NCBI RefSeq assembly: GCF_048564905.1
Contig: NC_132989.1
Location: 100,356,257-100,420,256, forward strand
Direction of reading: 5' to 3'
Source of the DNA: Vicugna pacos
Lineage: Eukaryota > Chordata > Mammalia > Artiodactyla > Camelidae
DNA: 64,000 nt
The notes under the pieces were generated by a model, which saw only the letters and a list, made by a program, of their open reading frames with translations, was not told the origin of the DNA and ran no database searches. A program made the translations under genes and the position numbers. Positions 12,260 to 25,600 of the stretch are shown one piece after another (position 1 is the first letter of the stretch; every line of letters begins with the position of its first letter).

Positions 12260-13120
12260 CCAATTCTTTATGTCAGACCAATATACACTTGGTGAATTCT
12301 GTATTGTTCATATTCTTTAATAAAATATTTTGGAGAAATTTCCAAATAGTGTGCCATAAGAGTATCTAATTCATTTTTATTATTTTATAGCATTTAATAT
12401 TATGATTGCAGGAAAATCCATAGGGTCTTTTTAGTGTCTTTAATCTCTTCCATCAATGTATTTTATTTAGCACTCAACCAGGATCTCTTGGTCATTTTAA
12501 TGGTAAGTTCTAGTAGGTCGATTTCTGATTGTAAAGGCACTCAAACTTTTTTATTCAAAATTGTCATGACTCTTACCAGTATTTTGTATTTCAATATAAA
12601 TTTTAGAATCAGCTTCTCATTTTCCACAAAAGACTCTGCTGTTGTTTTGAGAGATGTTCCCTTGATGTAATTTAATTTGTAGTGAATTGACATCTTTATA
12701 ATACTGAGTGCTATAATCAATTAATATCATATGTCTCTCAATTGATTGGATTTTTTTCAAAAAATGCTCTTACTATTTTACTGGAGACGTTTGGTACATA
12801 AATCATCAGATATAGTGCTGGGATTTTGTTTTCTTCTCCTTCTGAATTACATGTAAATTCACTTCTACATCATTGCTAGTGTTTAGAAAGACAAGGTTTT
12901 TTCATTTTGTTTTGTTATTTGCATATTAACTTTGCATCTATTAGCTTTGATTAATTCACTATTTATTCATTATTTCTAATAGTTTGATGAATCTAATATT
13001 TATAAAAAGTTATTATCTGCAAAAAATAAGTTAATTTTCCTTCCAATCTTTTTATCTTTTATTTATTTTTGATACCTCATTTTTCACTAGATTAGTCCTC
13101 CAGTAAATTTTTGAAAACTA
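12260..13120 (-). mobile_element. Old L1 (L1M type) ORF2 fragment
   Basis: The antisense reading matches the L1 ORF2 reverse-transcriptase region and what follows it: TTTTAGAATCAGCTTCTCATTT, GAATTGACATCTTTATAATA, ATATGTCTCTCAATTGATTG and CCTTCCAATCTTTTTATC occur in the expected order. The copy is highly diverged and contains no useful frame. The left limit is uncertain (identification is firm from about 12530). Confidence 0.8.
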
Positions 13121-13159
13121 AACATTGACTAACACTCTAGAACGTTTATCTATAATCTT

Positions 13160-13270
13160 GAAAAATTAATCCTGATCATATCGTTCAGGTGAAATTAGTG
13201 CTATTGCTATTTTACAGGTGAGAAAACGAGGCTCAGTGAATTATTCTCACTACTTCAAAGTAAACCTGTT
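13160..13270 (-). mobile_element. MIR SINE fragment
   Basis: The plus strand contains ATTTTACAGGTGAGAAAACG then AGGCTCAGTGAATTA, the reverse complement of the MIR core. MIR is a tRNA-derived ancient mammalian SINE; this is an inert relic of its central part. Confidence 0.82.
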
Positions 13271-14595
13271 CCTATGTGGGCAAAGTAGCTCTAGAAACTC
13301 AGTTAGCTCATTGTAATACTTGTGATTTTCTTTTTCTACTCTTACCATGCCATTTAATTTCAAGTTTAATTGGAAATACATTTTATTCAAATGTTCTCAG
13401 TGTATAATTTCCTTTTAAAATTCTCACTGAACATCCCCTGTTAACAGAAAGTCAGTTTTTCCCATTAAAGGCTGCCACTGGAGCAGCCCCTTTTGAGTCT
13501 TTACTTTGCAGAATTTATATTTGCTCAGGACTTGCCTCAATGATACTTCATACGTGTACATATAATGATCACCTTACTGAAATTTTATGGAATACTGTTA
13601 ACACTTCTACCTGAAGGGTCTCTAACTGTAGTATTAACAACCATTCTTCACAGGGTTAGGTATTGCCAGTCCTAAGTCTAGTGTGTATAAATAGCCTAAA
13701 CATTCCTCTCATCCCTCTGTTTCAAGTATCTATGTCCAACCCTAGGAAAGTTGAATACCAAATGTCAAACAGCCCATCTAGTTTTTACTATATACAAAAG
13801 AATAATAAAATGTGGTTTAAATAAAATTGCTATACTTGCGTATGATCTGTCTGAGCATATTTTTAACTACCTGCATGAGCCCAGTTAAGCCATTTTTTGA
13901 TGCTTTATATGGAAATGATTATCGAGGCCATTTGATGTTATTAAATTGCATGAAAAAACCCCTACATTTCTCTAGTTGATGAATCTCACCCTTGAGTTTC
14001 ATTTTATTAGACTATAATTATTAGATCCTCTAATATTCATACAGGAAGAGCCTGTATCAAATTTTGAGCTCAAAACTAAGCAGTAAGAAGATGAAGTGTA
14101 ATGGGACAGAGAACTAAAATAGCTATAGGAACTCCTTTTCAAATGTATCAATCCATGTAATATCCAAAGCTACCGGCGTAGAAATGAAGTTTGAATATAG
14201 ATGCTTTATCATGCACACTGAGGCTGACTCTCTAAAAAGCATAATCCTCAATTTTAAACTTTCAAAATATTCTTCCTATTTTATACATTAAAGTTTACCA
14301 TAAAATGCCATATATTCTTTTCCTTTTAGCAATGGTAGTGGCTGGTATTTGATGTTGCTTCATGTTATTCCTCATTTGGGACTGGACTCCTTACACACCT
14401 CAGTAGGCCCAGAATGATAAAGGCATGTTTTCATTGTTGGGCACAGATAAATTATAAACAATTGCCTGTTCAGGTTCCAAGATGAAAGGTACACGGACTC
14501 ATCTAGAGCTGTCAATAGTTGATGGACAGTAAAAACCCAGAGAGAATATAAAGAAATAAAAAGGTTACAGAGTAGAAAACTCTCACTTGTTCATC
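13271..14595. other. Unassigned DNA
   Basis: No repeat, RNA gene or exon is recognised. Ordinary AT-rich sequence. Confidence 0.55.
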
Positions 14596-15012
14596 AGTTA
14601 ACATACATGAACACATGCCAAGTGAATATTATTTATCAAACTTTATTCTGCACACAGAAGATATAGCAGTGGAAAAGAAAAAAATAGAGTTCTAACCTCC
14701 AAAATTTTGCATATTTTAAAAAGAGATGTTAAACATCCATACATAGACAAGCAAGATGGTTTCTTGTTCTTATGAGTGCTAAGAATAAGAATATATGGTG
14801 ATATGGTGAACAGTGACTGTAGGGATTTTTCCTTTAGCTAGTGTTGTCAGGAAATTAAAGTGATAAATAATGAGGAGGTAGCAGTAAAAAATATCTTGAA
14901 GAAGAATATTCCAAGCAGAAGGAACACAACAGGAAAGGACCCTGGTTAAGAATAGACCTGAAATCCTCAGGGGTTATAAAGACCACAAGGTCACTAGTGT
15001 GGACTTTTACCC
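14596..15012 (-). mobile_element. L2 LINE fragment
   Basis: Antisense L2 wording is present in order: GATATAGCAGTGGAAAAGA (the 'cagtgaacaaa' region), AGTTCTAACCTCC, then GAATATTCCAAGCAGAAGG and GGAAAGGACCCTGG. L2 is an ancient mammalian non-LTR retrotransposon. This copy holds the 3' portion only and is strongly decayed. Confidence 0.72.
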
Positions 15013-15284
15013 TAGGTTCATTTCAGAGTTACAGTGGTTTCCAGGTTATATTAAATCATTAAGAAATGAATTTTAACATATTCAAACTAAACTTTCTTAG
15101 AGCTGAAGGGTATGTAAAATGATACCCTGTAATCATATACTTTATGTTATACTCACTTTTGAAAGAATTGATAAATTTTCCTTTTTTATGATGTTCTAAT
15201 ATTTCACAGAGATATGGGGCATTTTGACATTCTTGCTGGAAAGCATATACAGAATGTAAAGAAAGAAACTATGTAATGAACACC

Positions 15285-15440
15285 AACTGTGTATATCCGT
15301 ATCACCTTATGGGTCTTATTTTGTCTATTTCTCAGAACAACCAGGTAATTGATATTGTTTTGCCTGTTTTATATCCAGGAAGTTGGTTTACAGTGGGAAC
15401 AGACCAAGTTAACAGATAGGCGAGGTGATCACGTGGAGAC
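15285..15440 (-). mobile_element. MIR SINE relic
   Basis: CTCAGAACAACCAGGTAATT, GATATTGTTTTGCCTGTTTT and a following GAAGTTGGTTTACAG-like stretch follow the antisense MIR order (ACAACCCTATGAGGTAG, then TTTTACAGATGAGG). It is degraded, so the identification is moderate. Confidence 0.6.
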
Positions 15441-17079
15441 ACACATTCAGCAGTAATACAAAGTATGCAGTCTCTAATTTACATTATTCAAATCGATGAG
15501 GATGTAGAGGGAGAAAAGGCACTCTTATCCCATTACCCTAATGATGTTCTCTTGTCTCTTCATAATGATGAATTGATTGCTCTTATACTTTTGTTACTGG
15601 CTTTTCTTTTTCAGGCTTTTCCTCTATAGGAATTTAGAAGCAATGCAGTGAATATGACAGTTACCAAAAAGACAAAGTGTCAAGCTAGTTGAGAATAACT
15701 TTACAATGTGTACATGGATTGCAAACTCAAACATTTCAACTCTCTGAGCAAAACTCTCTGTCTTTCAAAACATAACAATTTCTGAAGAATGAGACATCCT
15801 TGCTTTATGTGTATGTGTAGATTTTTAATTTGTGAAAAATTCAATATTTTGTTGAATTATTTGTAAGTAATAAAACAAAATAAAAATATATATTTTACCT
15901 TAATCCAGGTTCAGAGAGGTTCAGAATCTCAGTTATATCTTTATTGTAAAGGAAGACAGACTAATCTGAATATACTATAAACATTGACTGCTTAAATATA
16001 ATACAAAGCATGTCAAATAAGTGTTTAACATACTCGGTGGGTAAACAAACAAAACTGAATAAACAGCTATAGGGATATAACAAATTGTATCTTTATATTT
16101 AATGCCAAACACTGGAATTTGAAATAGCTAATTAAAGACATTAGTGAATGTCAATACAGCAATATTTTAATGACTCCAAGATAATCCCACAGCAATCAAT
16201 TTAGATCAGAATGAGTTTATTGTAAAGTGCCAAAGGTGGTAAAAATGCTTCCTTTGCACTATAAAGCAACAATTTCTCAAATGAATAATGCCTAGTCAAA
16301 ATTTAACTAGATAATTACTTAATTTGCATTTATTAGGGAAATATAATGACAGGGAAGAAAACTCTTTGGGAAATGATCTAAGAGTCAATAGTTGACTTGG
16401 ATAAACATAGATTTACGTTAACTTCTGAATACAGGAATACATTTAATGCTACTAAAAAATCAGAACAACAACAACAAAACCCAAGAACAAAAACAAATTA
16501 ACATGAAATTTATTTGACATAAAACTGGTGCCAATTTTACACTTGGTACATGTTGAAAAATTACCAACCTCTAATAGAGTTAACTTTGCCTAGTGAGTTA
16601 AATAAGAATATAAGCTTCCATTCTCATACTTTAATATATAGTTTTCCTAGAAGCAGGGACAGGGTGTCTAATTTTTGCAGTTACATAAGTGGAGATAAAA
16701 ATAAGTAAATCCATGAAATGTGTTTGTTTCCATATTGTTCCAAAAGGATATGAATATTGTATACCTCCTTCATGATATTGCAAGTAAAAAGACCTGAAAA
16801 AATCACACTTGAATTCAAATATCCCCTTTCATATGACTGGTCTAATTTATAGAGCTGTTTTGGACCACGAAGCTGGCAGCAGGAGAGTCTTACTTGCAAC
16901 AAAGGAAGGAACTATAACAATGTTCTGAGTTGGGCTTAGAGATTATTTAATGTTCAAACAGGTCAGAGGGGTGTCTAATGTTTTGTGACAATAAAGGGGC
17001 CCAGAGAAAATATTAAAGGTGATGAGGAGAATCAGGAATTAGAAACATAGAGAAATGAAATCTAGTATCTTTCAAAAAG
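15441..17079. other. Unassigned DNA
   Basis: No recognisable family. A stretch near 15600-15640 has a strong pyrimidine tract and AG, and an AATAAAA occurs near 15869, but nothing else supports an exon. Confidence 0.5.
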
Positions 17080-17470
17080 GATGACATACTTTGCAGTTTC
17101 TCCCATCAAGAAGTGATTATCTATTTTCCCAACCTTTGAATCAAGACTGGCTTTGCTACTTAGTTTGACCAGTAGAACACAGCAGAAATGACACTGTGCC
17201 AGTTCATACAATCCATAAGGACTTGCAGACTTTTCTTTCTTATAATTCGACTGCTATCTGAACTGTTCTCAAATTGTCTGTGGTACATCCCAGTCTCCTC
17301 CATCACTGCCCAACATGTGAAAGTGACTATCCGAATAAGCCATTCACCAGTAAAACTTTCAAGTTTCTGCAGATAGATGAGTGAATAGTCTGTTATCTAC
17401 CAAGTCCAGCCTAAGCCAGAAAAAAAAAAAACAGTAGAATTACTGGCTAACTAAATAATTTTTAAGGCAC
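17080..17470 (+). mobile_element. MLT1-type MaLR LTR fossil
   Basis: Recognised by GGCTTTGCTACTTAGTTTGA then CCAGTAGAACACAGCAGAAA, a middle ACATGTGAAAGTGACTATC, and a decayed 3' end around 17433-17466 (ACTAAATAATTTTTAAGGCAC for the 'AATAAATG..TTTTAAGCCAC' box). It is an ancient ERVL-MaLR solitary LTR. An L1 fragment follows directly at about 17488. Confidence 0.72.
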
Positions 17471-17487
17471 AAAGGAGTCATGAATAA

Positions 17488-18115
17488 ATAGAAAAGCTGA
17501 ACCATCCAATAACAAGCAGGCAGATTGAATCAGTAATTAAAAATCTCCCAAAACAGAAAAGCCCTGGACTAGATGGTTTCTGTGGTGAGTTATACCAAAC
17601 ACTTAAAGAATTAAAGCGAACCCTTCACAAATTCTTCCAAAAACATGAAGAGAAAGGGACACTCTCAAACTCATTTTTCGGGCCAGCATTACCCTGATAC
17701 CAAAGCCAGATAAGGACACTACAAGAAAATATCCCTGATGTATATAAATACAAATATTGAAAAGCTATTAGCAGACAGAGTCAACAGAGCATTTAAAGGA
17801 TCATACATTATGACCAAGTAGGACTTTTCCTTAGATTCTAACAACATACATTGATCAATAACTGTGATACACCACTTTAATAGAATGAAAGAAAAAATCA
17901 TATGATCACCTTAACAGATGCAGAAAAAACAATTGCAAAATCAAATTCTTTCATAACATTCTCAACAAACTGGGTATAGAAGGACTCCACCTCAACATGA
18001 TTAAGGATACGCATTTCAAGCCCACAGCTAACATCATACTCAGTGGTGAATGTTTGACAGCTTCTCCGCTAAGATCAGGAACAAAGGTGCCCACTCTCAC
18101 CACTCTAATGTAATA
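17488..18115 (+). mobile_element. L1 ORF2 fragment (reverse-transcriptase region)
   Basis: Sense L1 ORF2 wording runs from GATTGAATCAGTAATTAAAA through CTGATACCAAAGCCAGATAA and CATTATGACCAAGTAGGAC to CCCACTCTCACCACT. It lacks both ends of ORF2 and has stops and small deletions. It ends exactly where an AT-rich repeat begins, which could mark a deletion or a repeat-mediated break. Confidence 0.88.
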
Positions 18116-18345
18116 TTATATATTATATATAATCATAAGTATCATATCTTATTATATATTCCTTTTATATCATATAATTTTAAATATACAATGTACATAT
18201 TATAAACTATGTAACATATTATATATATTTTATAATAATATAAAATTTACTTTTATGCATAGATAGCAACATATATATACATGCACAGATACAGATACGC
18301 ACATACACAGGCACACAAATACACATGCATACATGTATACATTTT
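18116..18345. repeat. AT-rich low-complexity stretch with AC/AT motifs
   Basis: Imperfect TATAT/ATTAT motifs are followed by repeated ACATA, CACATAC and ATACATG units to about 18340. It is probably a degenerated microsatellite. Confidence 0.85.
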
Positions 18346-20384
18346 TCAACTGAGATTGGAAAGAGGAGAAAAACAAAACTCCATCTGCCTATTGAGCATA
18401 TTCATAATAAGAATTTCTGAATCTTAACTTCATAAACTAAAACATTTAAGTAAACATATGAGTATAGACTCATATCTAAGGCAATTTAGAATATCTCCCC
18501 TCAAAATCTCACTTGAGGAAAAATTGCTTAGCAAAATATTAGTATTCCTTGTGGTATTAACTTTGTAAAACTGGATGCTACATATTTGATATGCAGTTAT
18601 ACATATTAACTGTTTCAGGTAAAATGCAACTATGTGAACAACATTGAAACATTCTTCAAAAAGAAAACCCAAATGGTATAAATGACTTGAGGGAATTTTA
18701 TTCATTCAAAGATTCTTTCATCAAAAGTTTTTCCCTGTCTTATGAGATTTACGTATCATAAGAAAGACCCTACTCTGAAAGAGCTTTTCATATAATGGGT
18801 CACAGACACACGTCTTTGCAATATGAGAATAAGTGGGATAAGGATAAAAAGCACAAGAAATCGTATTTTTTATCTGGGCTTGATGGCAGAAGTAATTCTT
18901 AGAGGAAATGACACTTGATTTGAGTGTAAAACTAGATTATTTTAATATCGATAAGTTAAGAGAGAAATTTCAAGACGGGAAACAGTATTACAAGATCTTA
19001 CTTCCATAGAAAATCTTTAAATTTAACATTTTTTAAGGAGTGTCCCAAGTCATCTGAGCAAATTTTTCCATTTACTGTTTAAGATATGTTACATAAAATA
19101 CAAATTGGTAAATACGTAAAGTAAAAACAAGTTTCTGATTTGAAGTGGTTGCATAAACATAACCTAGAAAAGCTCTGTATACTGATTCTGAGAGAAAAAG
19201 TGAGACAGGGAATGAGTTCACAGGCACCTGCGGGGGCAGAAGAAAGTTGTTTCCACAGATCGGCGATAGTCACGATTCTGTTACATGTCAGTAAAATATA
19301 CGGTACAAGCCATCTTTTAAAAAGTGAAACATACAGACACAAACAAAAATATTCTAATTCCCAGTTAAATAAGATAAATTTAAGTATCTTCTTACATTAG
19401 CAGTGATTTTTTTAAAGTTATTTCTATATAAAACCTGAAATAACATACAACATATATAGGCATATACAAATAATAGATAGCATTAAAATCAGTGTTATAT
19501 AGAGAAAAATCTGAACATTTTAATGGCTTAAAATATAATCTTTTTCTCTGTCCAGTGATTAGATGTTAAATTTCCTAAAATTTAAGTTAAATGCAAACTT
19601 GCTGTTTGCCAAACAATAGAGACATAAGGAGAGGAAAATATCTGTGGCTCACAGGGAAAATAATTATGGTTATAATCCACATGCCTGCAGTTGTGATAAC
19701 AAAATCTGGCTTTAAAAATATTGAGCTCTAGGATCCTAATGGGCACCAAAAGAAGACTCAAACAACTTTCTATTATTTTCTTATTTGCATACATTGATGA
19801 AGCATTGTGTATGTGTCGGATTCTGTGTATTTCTTTTCTTTATGAGGCTGTATGTTATTATGTTTGTATATATGCACGCATGTGATTGTGTTTGCATTTG
19901 TGAGTCTAGCTCTTACTCTCCATTCATTTTTACTATTATAATCATAACTCTTTCTCCTCCCCCTTCAGTCTATTTTTCTTTCTGCTTTTACAGCTTCCTA
20001 AACCATGTTCTTTCTACATAATTAGCCATTGTCTTCAATTAAAATAAGCCTATATTTTTTTCTCTACTTGGCAAAAAAGAGATGATATTTGTTCATCCTA
20101 CTATTAAAGAATAAGTGAGCCATATACTTTATATATCTTTCTGAAATACATCTGCATTTTATAAATATGGATATTTAATTTTTTAAGGTTCACTGGCCCT
20201 CAGTAGAAAAGAAAAACTACAACATGGTAAAATAAGTGTTTCCTATGAAGAACTGAAAAATATAATAGCATTTCATTATAAAACATCTGTAGAACTTTCA
20301 AATATTGGACAATATTTCTAAAATCAGTGTTTAAAAATTCAGTATTACTTACCAACAGTACAGATGCTTTTTTTAACTACATTT
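18346..20384. other. Unassigned DNA
   Basis: No gene is recognised. A short patch at 19205-19275 is richer in G+C and holds several CpGs, with overlapping 86-87 codon frames on both strands but no domain. TG/TA-rich low-complexity sequence lies at 19785-19900. Confidence 0.5.
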
Positions 20385-21545
20385 ATTAAAGTATAATTAA
20401 CACGCAAAAGAGTTCATATGAACTTGTGAAACCATACCACAATCAAGAAAATAAACAAAACTACTGTGTCCAAATATTTCCTAATACCCTTTTGTAATCT
20501 CTCCCACTCATACCCTTAGGCTTTTATAAAGTGATATAATTAGAAACTTACAGCATGTACTATTTTTTTGCCCAGCTTCTTTCATTCAACGTAATTGTTT
20601 GAAACTCATCCATATTGTACCTGGTATCAACACTGCACTCCTTTACTCTTCTGTATTGTTGAATAGTAGTACATTGTATGGATATTCCAAGTTTGTTTGT
20701 CCATTCACTCTTTGGTGGCCATTTGTTTTATTTCTAGTTTTGCCTATTACAAATAAAGCTGCTATGAATATTTATGAATCTTTTATAGACATGCTTTTAT
20801 TTCTCTTGAGTAAATACCTTGGAGTGAAACATCTGAAACATAAAATAATAATACATTTAAATTTTTAAGAAACTGCCAATTATTTTCCAATATGAGCTCA
20901 CCAACTTACATTCTTATCAGTAGTGTGTGAGTGTAGGTTTTTCATAGATGCTGCATATGGTTGACAATATTTCTTCTTATTTTCACTCTGCTAGAATTTT
21001 ATTATTAATGCTAGATAATTACATCCATCAAATGTCTTTTCTATGTATTGAAATAATCTTAAGATTTTTCTTTCTTATCTTTAAATTTATTAATATGGTA
21101 TATTAAATTGATATTTTGCATTCTCATGATAAACCACACTTGGTCAAAATGAATTTAGTTTTATATAATGTTGGATTAGACTTGTGATAAAATTGTGCAC
21201 ATATATTTTGCCTCTATACTGATAAGATGAACTCATCTGTAGTTTTATTTACTTATAATATTGTAAGGGTTCTTTTTATCAGGGTAATGTTGACCTCATG
21301 ATATATAAAAAGCATTCACTTCTCTTTAATTCTCAAAAAGACTGTAAAATTCATTTAACAGTTCCCTTAATATATTTGGTAAAATTATTTCCTTTGGCCT
21401 AAAGGAACTTCTTTAGCTTTTTTATGGTATTCATCTCCTGGTGATGAAATTTTTCAACTTTTATATGACTGAAAATGTCTGTTTTCCACCTTTATCTTTG
21501 AAAGATTTTTTGGGTAGTATAGAAACTTATTAACCCCCCCCTTAA
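20385..21545 (-). mobile_element. Old L1 with large internal deletions: 3' end, RT piece, ORF1 piece
   Basis: Three antisense L1 blocks occur in correct order for one minus-strand element. 20385-21000 is the 3' UTR and ORF2 C-terminal end (TTGAATAGTAGTACATTGTATGG and TCTCTTGAGTAAATACCTTGG regions). 21060-21420 is the reverse-transcriptase region (ATTAATATGGTATATTAAATTG, AAACCACACTTGGTCAAAAT, TTTTATCAGGGTAATGTTG). 21430-21545 resembles the ORF1 end (TTTATCTTTGAAAGATTTTTTGG). Several kilobases that would lie between them are gone. Two separate insertions cannot be excluded. Confidence 0.75.
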
Positions 21546-22319
21546 AATACAGTGATCCAGTTTGTACATCCTCCTATGCCAATAGCCATCTAAAATTAAA
21601 AATAAATACATCTGAAGGAAAAGAAAAATATTCAGATACTCAAATTATCTTTAGTAAGTTGATAGATAAGTATGCAATTTAATTTAAAAAAGGAGGCAAA
21701 TGAACATACAACTTGATTATTCACTGATAAGTGATGTCAAAAGATAATAGAAAAACACTCCCAAAGATTTTAAATGATAGATATTAAACAAGAATTTAAA
21801 ATAATATGCTTAAAATATATAAGGAATTGAAGTGCAATATTGATAATTTTGGCAAAGAATTAGAAAATATAAAAACAAACAGAATTTGTAGAATAATCAT
21901 AATCATAATCATAATCATAAACTATACCTCAATAAAAATCTGGGAAACAAAATAATAATAATAAAACTAATAAAAATCAAAGAAAACATTTTAAGCAACT
22001 AGAGGAATATAAGTACATATCACATTTACAGGACAATTACTGTAATTTTTATTCCTGTATATATCTTATACTAACTGAATTCAAAAGAAAAAATTCAAAT
22101 ATATTAATCATAGCTAAAAGCTTTCTGTTGAGTTGACTTTAAGGTTTTATTACAGTTATCTATGAGGGTTTGAGAAAGCATGACACATAGGAAATCAATG
22201 GTATTTTAGCTTTACTGGAGAGGGATAAATAAAAGTAAATGATGAAAACTTAATAACGAGTTTTGCATGGGATGACATATGTAATTTCAAAAGATCATAC
22301 CTTTTTCTCTTGTCAGATA
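21546..22319. other. A-rich sequence, possibly ORF1-like LINE relic, with (AATCAT)n
   Basis: 21720-21880 is A-rich with repeated GAATTTAAAATAATATGC-like phrases reminiscent of L1 or HAL1 ORF1 in sense orientation, but too decayed to call. A short (AATCAT)n array of about five units lies at 21893-21922. Confidence 0.4.
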
Positions 22320-22640
22320 GATAATGATAGCACACTGTGTTATCAAGAGTGTGGGCAATTAATGGATATTTATGTATTGTGGGAAATTTAACTCTCACGC
22401 TCTGGGGAAGACAATTTGACAAATACTATCAAAATGTAAAATTGCACGTTATTCCCAGTGGTTCTATTCCTTAGATATTTAAATAGAACATAGAAGACTT
22501 AGTTTTCTTAATAATATTATTTTTGTTATAGTTCAAAGTTATGAGTGAAATATCCATGTAGAGATCCATGGCAAATAAATATGTTTCTCTTGTACATTAA
22601 TGAATACTATTTTTCATTTAAAGAAACAAACTAAAAATAT
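22320..22640 (+). mobile_element. Old L1 (L1ME-like) 3' fragment
   Basis: GGGGAAGACAATTTGACAAAT, CCCAGTGGTTCTATTCCTTAG and TGTACATTAATGAATACTAT follow the order of the L1ME 3' end (ggcaatttggcaa, cagcaattccacttctagg, gtacatccatacaatggaatactat). It is heavily diverged. Confidence 0.6.
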
Positions 22641-25600
22641 GTGTGTGGGGCGTTGTTTGAATATAGGCCCCTTTAAAAAAGAAACAAAGTCAGAATGTGT
22701 AAAAATTTACACATTAACACTTTTTGTTACATTCCCAAGCGTTATTACTGTGATTCATTCAGTATGTAAGCAAAATACTAACAACAGTAAAAATTTTGCT
22801 TTCTAAAGATAGCTCTCTTCAACCTCCAAATTATATGAGCCTAAAAAAAGATGAGGCAATAATATTAGGGATAAAATATTCTAATTAAGTGTTCTCTAAA
22901 AATTTTTTCTAAACTTTGTAACTCCTACCATTTGTATCTACATATATTCATTCTTTACTATAAATATATATTTATAAATATAGCATACTATATAATGTAG
23001 TTTAGGAACATTTTTCACCTGTTTAAGAAAGAGAAAAATGTCCCCATTAAATAATTTTATGAAAATGCAAGACTATTTCAAATTAAATGTCAAGATTTGC
23101 TGTATAAATAAGAAACAGAAGAAATTCAAAAGGAAGAAAATCTAGATAGTCTGGACATTGGAAATACATTTCTTAGAAAATATCAGGTATGTGTAGATGA
23201 GTACATCACAATTCATACAGCAGGAAGAAGGAATGTCAAACAAACTGTAACAACGTGAGATATAGGGCAGCTATGTATGAATTCAGTGACTTGCTGAACA
23301 CTCAGATATAGTAGATGCTGTGATATGGAGAAAGTCTGGAGAGTTACACCTTACAAGTTTGCAAAGAAATATGACTAATTCAATTACATATAACACTGCC
23401 AAATTTATCAGAAGATTGTAACAAATTTGTTTCTTACTGCTAGCATTTTAGCCAAATCTCTAACATCTTGGCTTTAACAGCCAATTATGATATTGAAATA
23501 TGAAATTAATTTTCATATTCCATTTAAGGTCTGATATCTCTAGAATTGGCTTCATGTGAAGGGTTTTAACGCCTGTTCTTCAGATCCTTTATCATTCCCA
23601 GCCAAAACCACAGACACTACTAACTGACCTCATATTACCTGAAAAGCTCAAATCCACTCTCTTCTGGGAATGTAAGCTTTCTGTTGGAGTCTAACTAGGA
23701 GTTCTCATTTATTAAAACTTCCCCATCTATACAATTTGAGATATAACAGGAAGTATAACATGGAGTTTAAAACTCACTTTTATTGAAGATAGAAGCTAAA
23801 CTGGATGACTAAGTTAATATAAGATAAATGTATCTGCTGATACAACCAGTAGAATAAGGCTGATTTACCTGTCTGCTTGAAGGCAGGGGATCTGCACATT
23901 TAAAACAGTCATGATGGAACAGAGAACTGGTACTTTCTGAGGGCAATAATTGCTAAGAGGAGCTAAGAAGGAGAGGGAGTGTGCCATAAAAATCCAGTTT
24001 TTCTTTACACACCCTTAGACATAATATTCTACCTCACTAGGAAGGAAATAAATAACAAAGGAGGTCAATGGCTCATACTATACTTTGAGAAAATCCTGTT
24101 TATGGAAATAAAGATCTTGGAAAAGGGTATTTTTTCTTCATTTGTAATGATTCACCAGTTCCCTTTATTGTGATGCAGAAAATTCTGCTATACTGTACGT
24201 AGACCTCTCCACTTGCCCTTTCAACAATAATCTACTGATTATCCTAACTCCACTATTGTCAAGAAAAGGCAACTGCCAACCAGTGAATGCATTCAAATCT
24301 CAAAACAAATTTAACTATCCAAATTTTCTGGAGATTCCACCAGTATGCTCTTTATCACACTACATAAGGTACCTATTATTGTTGCTTTTTTTTTTTTTTC
24401 AACCAGCTCTCAAAATTATGTTACTTCCCCAAGGTCCAGTTTTTTTGTTTTGTTTTGTTTTGTTTTTTGTTTCTTCTTCTCTACGAAAAGTTCTCTGATT
24501 AATCCAACCTGACATTATTTTATATTTTTCATTTTATGGTACCTTTTGAGTAACTGTATAATCTGGACTTTATGACTTTTTATATGGTTTTCAATGTGTG
24601 TGTGTGTGTGTGCTTGTATGTGTGTATTCACATGCATGTGTTAAATGTATTTTTTTATGTTACATTATATTTCCTGATTTAATTTTTAGGAACAAACTTA
24701 GCAAACAATGCAAATTAAATTAAAATGTATTCTCCTTAAAATGATAATTTCTATTTTTCTTACAATATTTGTAATAGCTAAAATGTAATCAAATAAATAA
24801 AAATAGGCCAATGAAAATTATTTTAAAAATACAACTTAGAGAAATAAATCATTAATATGTTTTTTTTTCAACTTTCATACTTCCATAAACTTTCTTTACA
24901 CCAAATATTGATTTCCATCTATTATTTTTAACCTAGATTTTCAATAAAGATATTACATAAGTGGGAAACACAGTTAATGGCTATTATGCAAATGCAGGAA
25001 TTCAATATCATAATCAATAGGGTTAACTGCATCAATGAACTAGGAATGAAACTTAATGAAAAACATCAAGGTTTTGACAATAGACTATAACAAAGCTAAC
25101 TCTAGAGTATGACTGCATTAAGTCCACAAGTATGGAGGTATGGCCCCATGTTACTTTGTCTTCCCCACATGTTCTAACTGCCAAATAATGCTACTTTTAA
25201 AACTAAATTTTATAAACTTCATGGAAATATGGATCAACTGGCTTGAACTGAATACAGTTCTTAGTGCCAGAAGAATTCTATTCTGTTAGCTGGAATTGTC
25301 CATTAGACCAGGGCTTCCTATGACCATAGACCTGCAGACAGCCTGTACAGGCTGCAGCTTGTTTCACACTCTCCTTGATACCATCCCTGATCAAACATTC
25401 ACTCTCTCTTTAATCTAAGATATGGGGTGATCTCATGTCTCTGGATTTTATTATGTTCTTTTGATTGGATGTAGCTTATATGACTCTAAATGTTTCAACT
25501 GATTAAGAATTACCTAAAATAAGCATCATGAAATAAATCATCACATAAGACATTATCCTTCCAAAAATAAAGATTAGAATTGTTGACAAAAACCACACAA

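Noticed and set aside
15600-15900. Acceptor-like pyrimidine tract with AG, then an AATAAA-like hexamer, suggesting a terminal exon
   Set aside because: No open frame, no donor-bearing upstream exon and no recognisable 3' UTR; such signals arise often by chance in AT-rich DNA.
21893-21925. Regular AATCAT spacing as a CRISPR-like array
   Set aside because: Units are 6 bases without spacers: a simple tandem repeat in a mammalian genome.
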